The position numbers were made by a program, and so were the translations under genes. A stretch of DNA of 64,000 nucleotides, from assembly GCF_000403785.1 (NCBI RefSeq), contig NZ_APHJ01000031.1, forward strand, positions 1 through 64,000. The letters are read 5' to 3'. This stretch comes from Gillisia sp. CAL575 (GTDB lineage: Bacteria; Bacteroidota; Bacteroidia; Flavobacteriales; Flavobacteriaceae). This document shows, piece by piece, positions 52,115 through 61,286 of this stretch (position 1 is the first letter of the stretch; each line of letters begins with the position of its first letter). The notes beneath the pieces are model-generated. The model was not told the DNA's origin, did not search any database, and saw nothing but the letters and a program-made list of their open reading frames with translations.

Positions 52115-53356
52115 ATGTTTCAACTTTTTAAAGAAAATGTAAGAATTGCTTTTGAATCTATTAAAAGTCAGATTCTTAGAACTATTCTCACAGTATTGAT
52201 TATCGCTATTGGAATTACTGCTTTGGTTGGTATCCTTAGTGCCGTTAGTGCTTTAGAGAATACTATTAGTAGTGATTTTGCTTCAATGGGTTCTAACACT
52301 TTTAATTTACAACGTTATGAATTTACAACGCAACGACGTGGAGGTGACGAAATAGAGAAAATAAATCCGATCTTGTCATACAGAGAAGTTAGAACTTTTA
52401 AAGAGAGTTTTATATTTCCTAAAACCCAAACTTCTCTTTCCTTTAATGGAACTGGAAATGCGGAAGTAAAATATGAAAGTGAAAAAACAGATCCTGAAGT
52501 TTCGGTTATAGGAGTGAATGAAAATTATCTTACAAACTCTGGATTAAAATTAGAAAATGGTCGGGAATTTAATTATTTTGATATTCAAAATAATAACAAA
52601 GTAGCCATTCTAGGTGCCGATTTTGCTGATGGACTTTTCAAGAACATGAATCCAATTAACAAAACAATAAGCGTTCGAGGAGCGAAATTCCAAGTCATAG
52701 GAATTTTAGAATCTAAGGGATCTACTTTTGGAAATAATCAAGATCTGCGCGTATTAATTCCTATAGAAACAGCGAGATCAATTTATACCCAACCCAACAT
52801 TAATTATAATATTAGCGTAAAGGTTGATGATAAGGAGTTGATGGAAAGTGCACAAAGTGAAGCAATTATCACTTTTAGAAATATTCGTGGACTTAATCCT
52901 GTAGAAGATAATAATTTTGGAATAGAGAAGAGTGACGATCTTATTAACAGAATTCTCTCGATTACTGGGTATCTGAATATAGCAGCCTGGATTATTTCTA
53001 TAATTACAATTTTCGGTTCTTCTATTGCTTTAATGAATATTATGTTGGTTTCTGTAGCAGAAAGAACTAGAGAAATAGGAATTAGAAAAGCATTAGGAGC
53101 CAAGAAAAGTACTATTGCAACTCAATTCTTTATGGAAACTCTTATCATTGGTCAATTAGGAGGTCTACTAGGAATAATACTCGGAATTTTAATTGGATAT
53201 GCAGTAGCTTCTGTAGCCGATTTTGATTTTGTAACTCCATGGAAAGCCATGTTATGGGCAACAGGAATTACTATTTTAGTTGCGATACTAGCAGGAAGTT
53301 ATCCTGCAAATAAAGCAGCAAAACAAGATCCAATAGAATCCTTGAGGTACGAATAA
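52115..53356 (+). CDS. ABC transporter permease, MacB/FtsX type
   Basis: 413 residues with the layout of this family: one N-terminal helix (about 19-43), a large periplasmic MacB-like core (about 50-280, with YREVRTFKESF and VSVIGVNENYL) and three C-terminal helices (about 287-410), where RTREIGIRKALGAKKSTIATQF is the coupling segment to the ATPase. No ATPase or membrane-fusion gene lies nearby, so it must pair with one elsewhere. It may move lipids, peptides or lipoproteins or transmit mechanical force. Confidence 0.92.
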   Translation: MFQLFKENVRIAFESIKSQILRTILTVLIIAIGITALVGILSAVSALENTISSDFASMGSNTFNLQRYEFTTQRRGGDEIEKINPILSYREVRTFKESFIFPKTQTSLSFNGTGNAEVKYESEKTDPEVSVIGVNENYLTNSGLKLENGREFNYFDIQNNNKVAILGADFADGLFKNMNPINKTISVRGAKFQVIGILESKGSTFGNNQDLRVLIPIETARSIYTQPNINYNISVKVDDKELMESAQSEAIITFRNIRGLNPVEDNNFGIEKSDDLINRILSITGYLNIAAWIISIITIFGSSIALMNIMLVSVAERTREIGIRKALGAKKSTIATQFFMETLIIGQLGGLLGIILGILIGYAVASVADFDFVTPWKAMLWATGITILVAILAGSYPANKAAKQDPIESLRYE

Positions 53357-53413
53357 TTGGCATTCAATCTTCAAAAATAGTATTAGAGACTCAATTTATC
53401 AAACAGCTATCTT

Positions 53414-53779
53414 ATGAAAAAATTTATCGGAATTTTAGGCATTTTAATGGTGCTAATTTCATGTGAGAAGTCAACTACAATGAAACAAGTTACTATTGAA
53501 GATTTTAGTAAAAAATTTACCGACAGCTTAATTCCTGATCCAGAAAGAAAGGATTATTTCATTCATAAACTTGAAGCTAAAGGAAATACCAACGATTCCA
53601 TTAAAGTAAGCATATCTTTATCGAATAGTGATAATAGCGCAGAGACGAGAGATTTCTTTTTAACTGGAGACTTTAATGAGACTATAGCAGGAGATTATTA
53701 TGGTGATACGAATATCTATATAACTTTCGATCCATATAACGCAACTGAAGGTACCGTGGAGTTAAAATACCAGCTTTAA
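53414..53779 (+). CDS. Small lipoprotein of unknown function
   Basis: 121 residues with lipobox LISC (Cys about 17). The remainder is strand-rich and acidic, with no recognised family. It starts 57 bp after the permease gene with the same direction and may belong to its transcript. Confidence 0.75.
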   Translation: MKKFIGILGILMVLISCEKSTTMKQVTIEDFSKKFTDSLIPDPERKDYFIHKLEAKGNTNDSIKVSISLSNSDNSAETRDFFLTGDFNETIAGDYYGDTNIYITFDPYNATEGTVELKYQL

Positions 53780-53885
53780 TTCCCAAATATCTGACTTCAA
53801 TATTTTAAAAAATAAATTGTCTTCAGCAATTAAGACATAGATTCGTTAAAACGTAATAAGAAGTAAGTAACCTTCTCCTTTTAGA

Positions 53886-54362
53886 TTACTTATTCTCTAC
53901 CATATCACTAAAATAATCAAATAATTGCCCTTTAGTAATTACAGCTCCTTGCTTAATTAAAGCAAAAATATCCTTATTTCTATCCTCGCTTACCGCTTTG
54001 GTAGAAGTATAAAGATTCACAGTATCATCCAACAAGTTAGTTTGAAGCCATTGATAGCCTTCTCTGGTTGTAATATCTATAGCTTCGTTCTCCACTTTAA
54101 CCGCAACGAGTTTTATTTCTGCCATGGTAATATTGAACAAATACATTTGATGCTTAGAAAAATGTTCTAGGTAAGTAACTTTCTCCAAAACACCTTCCCA
54201 AATAAGATCACTAAAAACATCCAACTCATCTTCGGCAACCTCAGGTTTATCTTGTTTTATCTTTTCCCACTCATCTGCAGTAATAGATTGAGAGGCCAGA
54301 AAATTTATAAATTCCTGATTTAATTCTTCAAATTGTTCTTTGGTAAGTCTATTATATTTCAT
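53886..54362 (-). CDS. DUF6495-like conserved protein
   Basis: 158 residues, acidic, mixed helical, without signal or membrane segment. The N-terminus (KYNRLTKEQFEELNQEFINF, then SITADEWEKIK and ELDVFSDLIWEGVLEKV) resembles what I recall as DUF6495, a Flavobacteriia-specific family without known role. It lies downstream of the rpsF-rpsR-rplI operon but beyond its terminator. Confidence 0.8.
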   Translation of the reverse strand: MKYNRLTKEQFEELNQEFINFLASQSITADEWEKIKQDKPEVAEDELDVFSDLIWEGVLEKVTYLEHFSKHQMYLFNITMAEIKLVAVKVENEAIDITTREGYQWLQTNLLDDTVNLYTSTKAVSEDRNKDIFALIKQGAVITKGQLFDYFSDMVENK

Positions 54363-54460
54363 TTTTAAAATCCTGAAAAGTTAAAAGGTACATTTCTTCA
54401 CTTATATAAATTCGAAAGAAATAACACTCCTTAATATATTCACTTTAAATTAAGCATAAA

Positions 54461-54504
54461 AAAAAGCTGCTCAAAAAATATCAATGATATTCTTTAAGCA
54501 GCTC
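54461..54504 (-). terminator. Terminator of the rpsF-rpsR-rplI operon
   Basis: AGCTGCT/AGCAGCT stem (54465-54471, 54497-54503) with an inner AATATCA/TGATATT hairpin; the minus strand continues with a U run of nine or more, 16 bp after the rplI stop. Confidence 0.88.
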
Positions 54505-54519
54505 AAATAAATTATTTGA

Positions 54520-54969
54520 TTAAGCCTCAGCTACAACGTCAAATGTAAAGGTAGAGATAACTTCACGGTGAAAACGCAAAGTAGCCTCATATTGTCCTAA
54601 ACGCTTAATGTTTCCACCGGCGATCGCAATATATTTTTTATCTAATTCTACACCTTCTTTTGCTAATGCATCAGATAAGTCTCCATTAGTAATAGATCCA
54701 AACATTTTGTCTCCACCACCTGCTTTAGCAGTAAGTTTCATTTCCAACCCGTTTAGTTTAGCCGCTTGTTTTTTAGCTGCATCTATATTCTTTTGCTCCT
54801 TAAAAGCTTGTTGTTTAATAGTTTCAGCTAATACCTTCTTAGCAGAAGGAGTTGCTAAATCTGCAAAACCTTGAGGGATTAAGAAATTTCTACCGTAACC
54901 ATGCTTCACAGTTACCATATCATTTTTAAACCCTAAATTGTCTACGTCTTTTTTAAGTATCAATTCCAT
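54520..54969 (-). CDS. rplI: 50S ribosomal protein L9
   Basis: 149 residues. It binds 23S rRNA near the L1 arm. MELILKKDVDNLGFKNDMVTVKHGYGRNFLIPQGFA is the N-terminal rRNA-binding domain (here cited in part: VKHGYGRNFLIPQGFA), followed by the long connecting helix and the C-terminal domain GSITNGDLSDAL. Last gene of the operon, 13 bp after rpsR. Confidence 0.98.
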   Translation of the reverse strand: MELILKKDVDNLGFKNDMVTVKHGYGRNFLIPQGFADLATPSAKKVLAETIKQQAFKEQKNIDAAKKQAAKLNGLEMKLTAKAGGGDKMFGSITNGDLSDALAKEGVELDKKYIAIAGGNIKRLGQYEATLRFHREVISTFTFDVVAEA

Positions 54970-54982
54970 AATAGCCTCTTTC

Positions 54983-55279
54983 TTATTTTAATAAATCCGC
55001 AACATACGGCATTAATGCTAAATGACGAGAACGTTTAACCGCTACAGCCACTTTACGTTGATATTTTAAAGAAGTTCCTGTTAAACGACGAGGTAACAAT
55101 TTACCTTGCTCATTTACGAAGCCCAATAACCAATCTGCATCTTTATAATCGATATATTTAATACCAGATCTCTTAAACCTACAATACTTTTTAGCTTTGT
55201 TGGTTTCTATATTCAACGGAGTTAAATACCTAATTTCTCCGTCTTTTTTTCCTTTTGCTTGTTGTTCAATAGATGACAT
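54983..55279 (-). CDS. rpsR: 30S ribosomal protein S18
   Basis: 98 residues. Binds with S6 in the 30S platform. [20 protein letters not shown] and [32 protein letters not shown] (the [13 protein letters not shown] core) are diagnostic. Starts 2 bp after the rpsF stop. N-terminal extension of about 25 residues is usual in this group. Confidence 0.98.
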   Translation of the reverse strand: MSSIEQQAKGKKDGEIRYLTPLNIETNKAKKYCRFKRSGIKYIDYKDADWLLGFVNEQGKLLPRRLTGTSLKYQRKVAVAVKRSRHLALMPYVADLLK

Positions 55280-55281
55280 AA

Positions 55282-55620
55282 CTACGCTTTTTCTTTGTTT
55301 CTATTTCTTCTTTTCTCAGCCCAAGCAATTGCATGCTTATCTAAACGTACAGTTAGATAACGCATCATACGCTCTTCTCTTCTGAATTCTACTTCTAAAG
55401 GATTAATTACCTCTCCTGGAGCTTGGAATTCGAATAAGTGGTAAAATCCACTTTTTTTGTGTTGGATTGCATAAGCTAATTTTTTTAGCCCCCAATCTTC
55501 TTTGGATACCATCTTGGCGCCGTTAGAAACAAGAAAATCTTCGTATTTCTTAACTGTCTCCTTTATCTGTTCATCAGATAAAACGGGATTCAAGATGAAA
55601 ACAGTTTCATAATGATTCAT
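55282..55620 (-). CDS. rpsF: 30S ribosomal protein S6
   Basis: 112 residues. [20 protein letters not shown], then [25 protein letters not shown] and the C-terminal [13 protein letters not shown] are diagnostic for S6. First gene of the rpsF-rpsR-rplI unit, with a strong promoter. The S6/S18 pair often regulates its own mRNA, but I could not identify an S6:S18 leader structure here. Confidence 0.98.
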   Translation of the reverse strand: MNHYETVFILNPVLSDEQIKETVKKYEDFLVSNGAKMVSKEDWGLKKLAYAIQHKKSGFYHLFEFQAPGEVINPLEVEFRREERMMRYLTVRLDKHAIAWAEKRRNRNKEKA

Positions 55621-55647
55621 AAACTATGATTTAAATTAATTTGGCTG

Positions 55648-55677
55648 CAAAAGTAACACTATTTTTATTATATGCAA
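55648..55677 (-). promoter_or_regulatory. Promoter of rpsF-rpsR-rplI
   Basis: TTG (55675-55677) and TACTTTTG (55648-55655) on the minus strand, 19 nt apart, 28 nt before the rpsF ATG. Exact consensus. Confidence 0.85.
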
Positions 55678-55814
55678 AGTCTTTCTTATTAGGTCCTATC
55701 AATAATATACACTTTAAATAGAGAAAAGGGTATTTCACCGACACCTTATTTCTATTTATCTTGTATTAGTAAAATTTAATGAGTAATATTGTTAACACTT
55801 AACCTTACCAAGAC

Positions 55815-56525
55815 GTGGACGAAATTTTACTTAAATGTGCTGTTGTGGATGATTCTAGCTTACAACGTTTATCGATTGTAAAGCTTATCATGGATCACCC
55901 TAACTTAAAGGTTGTTGCACAGTACAATAATGCGATAGAAACTAAAAATGGTTTATTAGATACAGATGTAGATCTAATATTTCTGGATATAGAGATGCCT
56001 ATACTTTCAGGTTTTGATCTTCTAGACGATCTTCCTAATAAACCTCAGATCATATTCGTTACAGGGAAAACAAAATATGCTTTTAAGGCATTTGATTATG
56101 ATGCGGTAGATTACATTCACAAACCGGTAAATAGAGAGCGTTTTAATAATGCAGTTGCTAAAGCTATTAATCTTTATCAGCTAAAAACTAATGGTGTTCC
56201 TGTTGAAGATGAAAATTTTATCTTTGTAAAAAGTAATCTAAAGAACAGAAAGGTATTTCTTAGTAAACTAAAGTATATAGAAGCTTTAGGAGATTATGTG
56301 AAGTTTGTAACCGAGAAAGATACGTTTGTTGTTCTTGCAACTATGAAATCTTTTGAGCAGCAATTACCATCGGATAAATTTTTGAGAATTCATAAATCTT
56401 ACATTGTAAACCTTGAAAAAGTAGAGCGTTATAATAGTAAGAATATAGAAATAGATAAACAGCAACTGCCATTAAGCAGACATAAGAAAGCAAATCTTAT
56501 AGAAGCGCTTAGCTCCATGCAATAG
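55815..56525 (+). CDS. LytTR-family response regulator
   Basis: 236 residues. Receiver domain (about 6-120: AVVDDSSLQRL, phospho-acceptor in IFLDIEMPILSGFDLL, VTGKTKYA, DYIHKPVN) and LytTR DNA-binding domain (about 138-236: FVKSNLKNRKVFLSKLKYIEAL, FLRIHKSYIVNLEKVERY, LPLSRHKK). The start must be GTG at 55815, because an in-frame stop lies at 55800 and the next ATG is codon 27 within the receiver. The usual partner kinase is not adjacent. Confidence 0.92.
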   Translation: MDEILLKCAVVDDSSLQRLSIVKLIMDHPNLKVVAQYNNAIETKNGLLDTDVDLIFLDIEMPILSGFDLLDDLPNKPQIIFVTGKTKYAFKAFDYDAVDYIHKPVNRERFNNAVAKAINLYQLKTNGVPVEDENFIFVKSNLKNRKVFLSKLKYIEALGDYVKFVTEKDTFVVLATMKSFEQQLPSDKFLRIHKSYIVNLEKVERYNSKNIEIDKQQLPLSRHKKANLIEALSSMQ

Positions 56526-56544
56526 TCTTATTGAATTATATAGA

Positions 56545-56566
56545 ATTTTAATGATCCCATTAAAAT
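56545..56566. terminator. Weak AT-rich hairpin between convergent genes
   Basis: ATTTTAATG/CATTAAAAT stem (56545-56553, 56558-56566) with a 4-nt loop, between the LytTR gene and priA ends. No U run; the role as terminator is uncertain. Confidence 0.35.
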
Positions 56567-56595
56567 CCTGAATTCTTACAATTTTAATGTTTCAA

Positions 56596-59049
56596 TTAGG
56601 AAGGATCTACATTTGATATTATCCTTACACTTCTCCAAATCCCGACTGATTTAAAACTTTTTAAGATCTTGCGAATATACTTTTTAGTCTTTCCTAAAGA
56701 TTGATTAGGCGGTATCTTTAATAGTATATTTTTATAGTATTCATTCCGTATTCTCGCAACTGGTGGAAATTCTGGACCTAATACATTTTCCCGAAAAACA
56801 TTAGCCAGCGATTTTGCAATCCAATCTGCCGCATCGTTGGTCTTAGAATAATCTCTACTCTTAATAGTGAATTTTATAAGCTTATAATAAGGAGGATATT
56901 GATATTGATAACGTTCCTCCAACTGCTCCTTATACATTTCCAAATAATTATTTTCTGAAACTTGCTTTACTATTTGATGATGCGGATTATAAGTTTGAAC
57001 AATCACCTTTCCCCTATTCTTAGTTCTTCCAGATCTCCCAGCAACCTGAAGCATTAATTGAAAGCTGCGCTCATGCGCTCTAAAATCAGGAAAATTTAGC
57101 AAATTATCGGCATTCATAATTCCCACCAATCTAACTTTTCTAAAATCGAGTCCTTTACTTAACATTTGAGTTCCAACTAGAACATCAATGCTCTCCTGTT
57201 CAAAAGCGCTTATTATTTTTTGATGCCCGTGCTTCCCTCGTGTGGTATCTAGGTCCATACGCCCAATTTTTGCCTCAGGAAGTAAAGATCTTAATTCTGT
57301 TTCAATTTGCTCGGTTCCAAAACCTTTGGTGGTAAGCTCTACACTTTCGCAAGCCATACACTGCTTCTGCATTGCCATGTGATAGCCGCAGTAGTGACAT
57401 CTTAATTGATTGCTATGATTGTGATAGGTAAGACTTACATCACAATTTGGACATTGCGGGGAATGCCCACAGGTAAGACATTCTAAAATTGGAGAATAAC
57501 CTCTTCTATTTTGAAACAAAATAACCTGTTCTCCTTCTTCTAAAGTTAATTTTATCTCGTCTAACAACCTATCGGAAAAATGACCAGTCATTTTCTTCTT
57601 CTTATATTTTTCTTTAAGGTCTACGATCTCAATTTCTGGAGGTAATACATTCCCATATCTATTATTTAAAGAAACAAGACCATATTTATTATGAGTTGCA
57701 TTATAATAAGTTTCTAAAGAAGGAGTCGCAGAGCCTAATAGTACTTTTGCATCATGGAATTTTGCCAAAACAACAGATGCATCTCTCGCATTGTATCTTG
57801 GAGCAGGATCAAATTGCTTAAAAGTAGTTTCATGCTCTTCATCCACCACAATAAGACCTAAATTTTTAAAAGGAAGAAATATAGCTGAGCGTGCTCCTAA
57901 AATGATCTTAGCTTTCACGTTATCGTTTAAAACATGTTTGTACACTTCCATCCGTTCATTCACAGAGTATTTACTGTGATAAACCAATACCTGTTCCCCA
58001 AAAAAAGATTGCAAACGGGAAACCAATTGAGCTGTTAAAGCTATTTCTGGAAGTAAATAAAGCACTTGCTTTCCTTCCTTGATTACTCTTTCTATAAGTT
58101 TTATATAAATCTCTGTCTTCCCGGAAGAAGTAATTCCATGAAGCAAGCAAACATCTGTGTCCTTATAAGCTTCGGTTATTTCATTAAATGCAGTTTGTTG
58201 CCACTCATTTAAAACCATTTTTTGATCAACATCATCTATATCAAACTGAATTCTATCTTTTTGTAAATGGAATTCTATTAGAACCTTCTTATCAATTAAA
58301 CTTTTTATTACTGCAGTTGAAGTTTCACTAGTTTTTGCAAGGGCTTTTAGTTCAAGTGGTTTCTTGGATTTCGCCTGAAGCTGAAAAAGACTTAGTATCA
58401 CTGCTTTCTGTTTAGGTGCTTTACTAAGTTCATCTAGCAATAAATGCATTTCTTTTTCTGAAAGAAACTTTTCATTCAGTTTTACGTAACGAATCAACTT
58501 GGGTTTATACTGCTCAAAAATCTCCTGATTTACAACCACAATCCCTTTAGAAACTAACCTATTAATAATAGGAAGTACCGTTTTCTTATCTAGCAACTGC
58601 ATGATTTCTTGGATCTTAAGAGAAGATTGCCTTTGCAAGGCTTCATATATAAGATATTCCTGATCATCCAAATTTTCATCTTCCCCATTCCCAGAGGGCA
58701 AAAGCTGAATTAAACTTTCACTTTCTAAAAGAAATCCTCCAGGCAAAGCCGCCTTAAGCACCTCTCCTTCTGCGCACATATAATATGAAGAAATCCAATT
58801 CCAAAATTTCAACTGATTTTCAGTTACAATCGCAGAATCGTCAAGGATTTGTTCAATCTCCTTCGCTTCGTACTTCTCGGGAGCCTTATTATGACTAGAG
58901 GCAACGATCCCTGTATATATCTTAGATTTTCCAAATGGCACAGCAACTCGCATTCCTGTAGTCAATACTTCAGCCTCGTCCTGAGAAATTTCATAAGTAA
59001 ATTGCATTTCTAATGGAAGAGGAAGAATTATATCTATATAAAAACCCAT
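56596..59049 (-). CDS. priA: Primosomal protein N' (replication restart helicase PriA)
   Basis: 817 residues. It reloads the replisome at stalled forks. N-terminal DNA-binding domain (YIDIILPLPLEMQFTY), helicase with Walker A LLHGITSSGKTEIYI and DEEH box IVVDEEHETTFKQ, zinc-binding insert with eight Cys in CLTC, CPNC, CHYC and CMAC pairs, and motifs QMLSKGLDFRKV and QVAGRSGRT. All parts are present. Standard length. Confidence 0.97.
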   Translation of the reverse strand: MGFYIDIILPLPLEMQFTYEISQDEAEVLTTGMRVAVPFGKSKIYTGIVASSHNKAPEKYEAKEIEQILDDSAIVTENQLKFWNWISSYYMCAEGEVLKAALPGGFLLESESLIQLLPSGNGEDENLDDQEYLIYEALQRQSSLKIQEIMQLLDKKTVLPIINRLVSKGIVVVNQEIFEQYKPKLIRYVKLNEKFLSEKEMHLLLDELSKAPKQKAVILSLFQLQAKSKKPLELKALAKTSETSTAVIKSLIDKKVLIEFHLQKDRIQFDIDDVDQKMVLNEWQQTAFNEITEAYKDTDVCLLHGITSSGKTEIYIKLIERVIKEGKQVLYLLPEIALTAQLVSRLQSFFGEQVLVYHSKYSVNERMEVYKHVLNDNVKAKIILGARSAIFLPFKNLGLIVVDEEHETTFKQFDPAPRYNARDASVVLAKFHDAKVLLGSATPSLETYYNATHNKYGLVSLNNRYGNVLPPEIEIVDLKEKYKKKKMTGHFSDRLLDEIKLTLEEGEQVILFQNRRGYSPILECLTCGHSPQCPNCDVSLTYHNHSNQLRCHYCGYHMAMQKQCMACESVELTTKGFGTEQIETELRSLLPEAKIGRMDLDTTRGKHGHQKIISAFEQESIDVLVGTQMLSKGLDFRKVRLVGIMNADNLLNFPDFRAHERSFQLMLQVAGRSGRTKNRGKVIVQTYNPHHQIVKQVSENNYLEMYKEQLEERYQYQYPPYYKLIKFTIKSRDYSKTNDAADWIAKSLANVFRENVLGPEFPPVARIRNEYYKNILLKIPPNQSLGKTKKYIRKILKSFKSVGIWRSVRIISNVDPS

Positions 59050-59246
59050 GCAGTAGCTTTAAATTGGTTAACGAATTTTTGAAATCTGTGCTTTTCAGAA
59101 TTTTAAAATATGGACTATTTTATTAATTATCAACCTAAGTGTAGCTATAGTTTGAAATATAACTCCACACCAAGCGCGTGGATATTTTAATTCTATACGC
59201 TTAAGAAAACTGATAGTCTTACAAATTTAAACTTCTTTTTACTGCA
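59050..59246. other. Intergenic spacer, nothing recognised
   Basis: AT-rich space between the priA start and the terminator of the nadC operon. No gene, RNA fold or consensus promoter seen, although a priA promoter must lie here or nearby. Confidence 0.5.
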
Positions 59247-59280
59247 ATAAAAAAATCCACTCCTATAAAGAGTGGATTTT
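59247..59280 (-). terminator. Terminator of the nadC operon
   Basis: 11-bp stem AAAATCCACTC/GAGTGGATTTT (59252-59262, 59270-59280), 7-nt loop; the minus strand continues in TTTATTGCAG. It lies 24 bp after the DUF2147 gene. Confidence 0.9.
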
Positions 59281-59304
59281 ACAACAATTCTAATATTTAG
59301 AATA

Positions 59305-59739
59305 TTATTCTGCTCGTATCCAAGTTTGTGTTCGATAGAAAAAAGAAATATACCCTCTCACATTTAATTTTTCAGGATTATCTTCATCAAGCCAGACTTT
59401 ACATCTATACACCTTTCCTGTTTTCGGATCGGTTACTGTTCCTCCAGAATATTCATCTCCGTCATTCTCCAGACCAGTCATAACAACCATTCCTTCAATA
59501 GGCTTATCCTTTAGTTCACCTTCACATTTTGTACAAACTCTATCTCTATCTTCTTCCTTTAAGATCTTAACAACCTTACCATTAAGTACATCACCTGCTT
59601 TATAAATCTCTATAATCGAGGTAGATTTACCTGTTTCTTCGTTTACAGTCTTCCATTTACCCAATACAGATTGAGCATGGGAGCTATACCCAAAACAAAG
59701 TATTAACAGGGAAAATAACGTAGGATTTTTCATTTTCAT
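59305..59739 (-). CDS. DUF2147 secreted protein
   Basis: 144 residues with signal peptide ending SSHAQS. The mature part is the DUF2147 beta-barrel-like domain: VLGKWKTVNEETGKSTSIIEIY, GKVVKILK, a CTKC pair with ELKDKPIEGMVVM, then VTDPKTGKVYRCKVWL and NVRGYISFFYRTQTWIR. Lipocalin-like shape, role unknown. Last gene of the nadC operon, 35 bp after the chalcone isomerase-like gene. Confidence 0.92.
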   Translation of the reverse strand: MKMKNPTLFSLLILCFGYSSHAQSVLGKWKTVNEETGKSTSIIEIYKAGDVLNGKVVKILKEEDRDRVCTKCEGELKDKPIEGMVVMTGLENDGDEYSGGTVTDPKTGKVYRCKVWLDEDNPEKLNVRGYISFFYRTQTWIRAE

Positions 59740-59774
59740 AATTGGAATACGTCTAAATTTTTAAATTAATTTAA

Positions 59775-60338
59775 TTAGCTCTTACCTAACATTGCATCTT
59801 TAAGATCTTTATCTGCTGGTTTATTAGATAACCAGATCCCAAATAAAGCTTTTTTAAATTCCTTTCCTGGAATGGTTCCAAGTAATTTATTGTTTTTAAA
59901 AACTTTCACTCCTTCTTTGGGTAGATATACCATATCAAAAATGTCATTCTTTTGGATCTCATCTAAAAAATAGCCTTTAAATTGAGCTATTTCTGAAGAA
60001 ATTCCTGAAGTTTTACCACCAGTAGCATTTTCAAAACCTTCATTTACAGCATCCACCATCTTGTCACTAGTAATCAATTTTGATACTATATGTAATTTGA
60101 TAGCCATTGGCTGATTTCCATTTATAATTCCATTGGCATCAGCATTCTTTTTATCTAAATATAATGCTCCAGCATACAAATCCATCCAAAACTTTTCTCT
60201 TACTCCTACTCCATTCAGCGCTAATTTTTCGCCTTCAAAAGTCACAGAGTTTGGTAAAGTAACGCCAGCTGCTTTTGTTTGAGCAGGTGCAGATGCAAAA
60301 GTTACCATTGCGAACAATAACAATAAAACATTTTTCAT
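59775..60338 (-). CDS. Chalcone isomerase-like periplasmic protein
   Basis: 187 residues, signal peptide about 1-23 (ending TKAAG). The chalcone isomerase-like fold is recognisable in VTLPNSVTFEGEKLALNGVGVREKFWMDLYAGALYL, cited here as LNGVGVREKFWMDLYAGALY, with KLHIVSKLITSDKMVDA and FGIWLSNKPADKDLK at the C-terminus. Bacterial members may bind fatty acids or other small hydrophobic ligands rather than make flavonoids. Part of the nadC-YihY-CHI-DUF2147 unit, with a 12-bp gap to the YihY gene. Confidence 0.92.
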   Translation of the reverse strand: MKNVLLLLFAMVTFASAPAQTKAAGVTLPNSVTFEGEKLALNGVGVREKFWMDLYAGALYLDKKNADANGIINGNQPMAIKLHIVSKLITSDKMVDAVNEGFENATGGKTSGISSEIAQFKGYFLDEIQKNDIFDMVYLPKEGVKVFKNNKLLGTIPGKEFKKALFGIWLSNKPADKDLKDAMLGKS

Positions 60339-60350
60339 TTTAATTTGAGT

Positions 60351-61283
60351 TTAGTTAATTAATTTTGTTTTCTTTTTCATTTTTAATAATGAGGCATTCA
60401 ATTCAAATCCAAGCAACAATATATTAGAATTTAACCATATATACACCATAAGTACTAAAAGTGCTCCAATAGATCCATATAATTCGTTATATCTACTAAA
60501 ATTCTCTATATATAAACCAAACAAATAAGTGTTTAATAATATTAAAATAGTAGTGAACAATGCACCTGCTGAGAAAAATCTTGAATGTCTACCTTCCCGT
60601 GTTCCAGAATAATATAAGGTTGCAACGGCAGCATAGATCAATAAAATAAACGCAGTATATTTCACCAACTTAGGTGATAAACTTTTTTCACCAAAAATTC
60701 CTAACTGGCTGATATCATCCACTGCATATGTGAGATAAACCGCTAGTATAACAGTAATTAACAACAACAATGCCATAATTATGGAAACACCTAGAGCTAC
60801 AAAATATTGTCTAACAATTGATCTATTGGTATTAGTATGAAAGGAATACTCAAAACCCGTAAAAATAGAGTTCACCCCATTGGTCATTAAAAAAATAGAA
60901 AGAATAAAGGTAACAGATAGCAAACCACCACGAGGTGTACTTGCAATATCGTAAAATACGTCATTAAAAAATTCTGAAGTAGTTGGTGGTAATAAAGAAT
61001 CCATAAACACCAAAAACTGTAATTGGAAATCGTCTATGAATTGAATATATGGTATAAGGTTAAGGACAAATAAAAGAAATGGGAACAGCGCCATAAAAAA
61101 GCTAAATGCAATTGCACTTGCTCTGGTAGAAAAAGTTCCTTCTATGATCCCTCCAGAATAGATCACCCAAAGATCATGAAATGTTAAACCCTCCAAACCT
61201 GGAAGTCTAATTTTACTGGTTCTATACTCCCAAGCCTCAGAAATTCTAACTAATAGCGATTTGGAAGATCTTTTAGCTTGCAT
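60351..61283 (-). CDS. YihY/BrkB-family inner-membrane protein
   Basis: 310 residues with about six membrane helices. FSTRASAIAFSFFMALFPFLLF (the ASAIAFSFFMALFPF core) is diagnostic; TNGVNSIFTGFEY, GALFTTILILLNTYLF and YGSIGALLVLMVYIWLNS follow. It was once annotated as RNase BN, wrongly. Function unresolved, perhaps transport. It starts 3 bp after nadC, so the two are tightly coupled. Confidence 0.93.
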   Translation of the reverse strand: MQAKRSSKSLLVRISEAWEYRTSKIRLPGLEGLTFHDLWVIYSGGIIEGTFSTRASAIAFSFFMALFPFLLFVLNLIPYIQFIDDFQLQFLVFMDSLLPPTTSEFFNDVFYDIASTPRGGLLSVTFILSIFLMTNGVNSIFTGFEYSFHTNTNRSIVRQYFVALGVSIIMALLLLITVILAVYLTYAVDDISQLGIFGEKSLSPKLVKYTAFILLIYAAVATLYYSGTREGRHSRFFSAGALFTTILILLNTYLFGLYIENFSRYNELYGSIGALLVLMVYIWLNSNILLLGFELNASLLKMKKKTKLIN

Positions 61284-61286
61284 GCA

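Noticed and set aside
60351-61283. RNase BN annotation for the YihY gene
   Set aside because: This is an old mis-assignment of the family; real RNase Z/BN activity belongs to the metallo-beta-lactamase gene rnz found at 7.3-8.2 kb.
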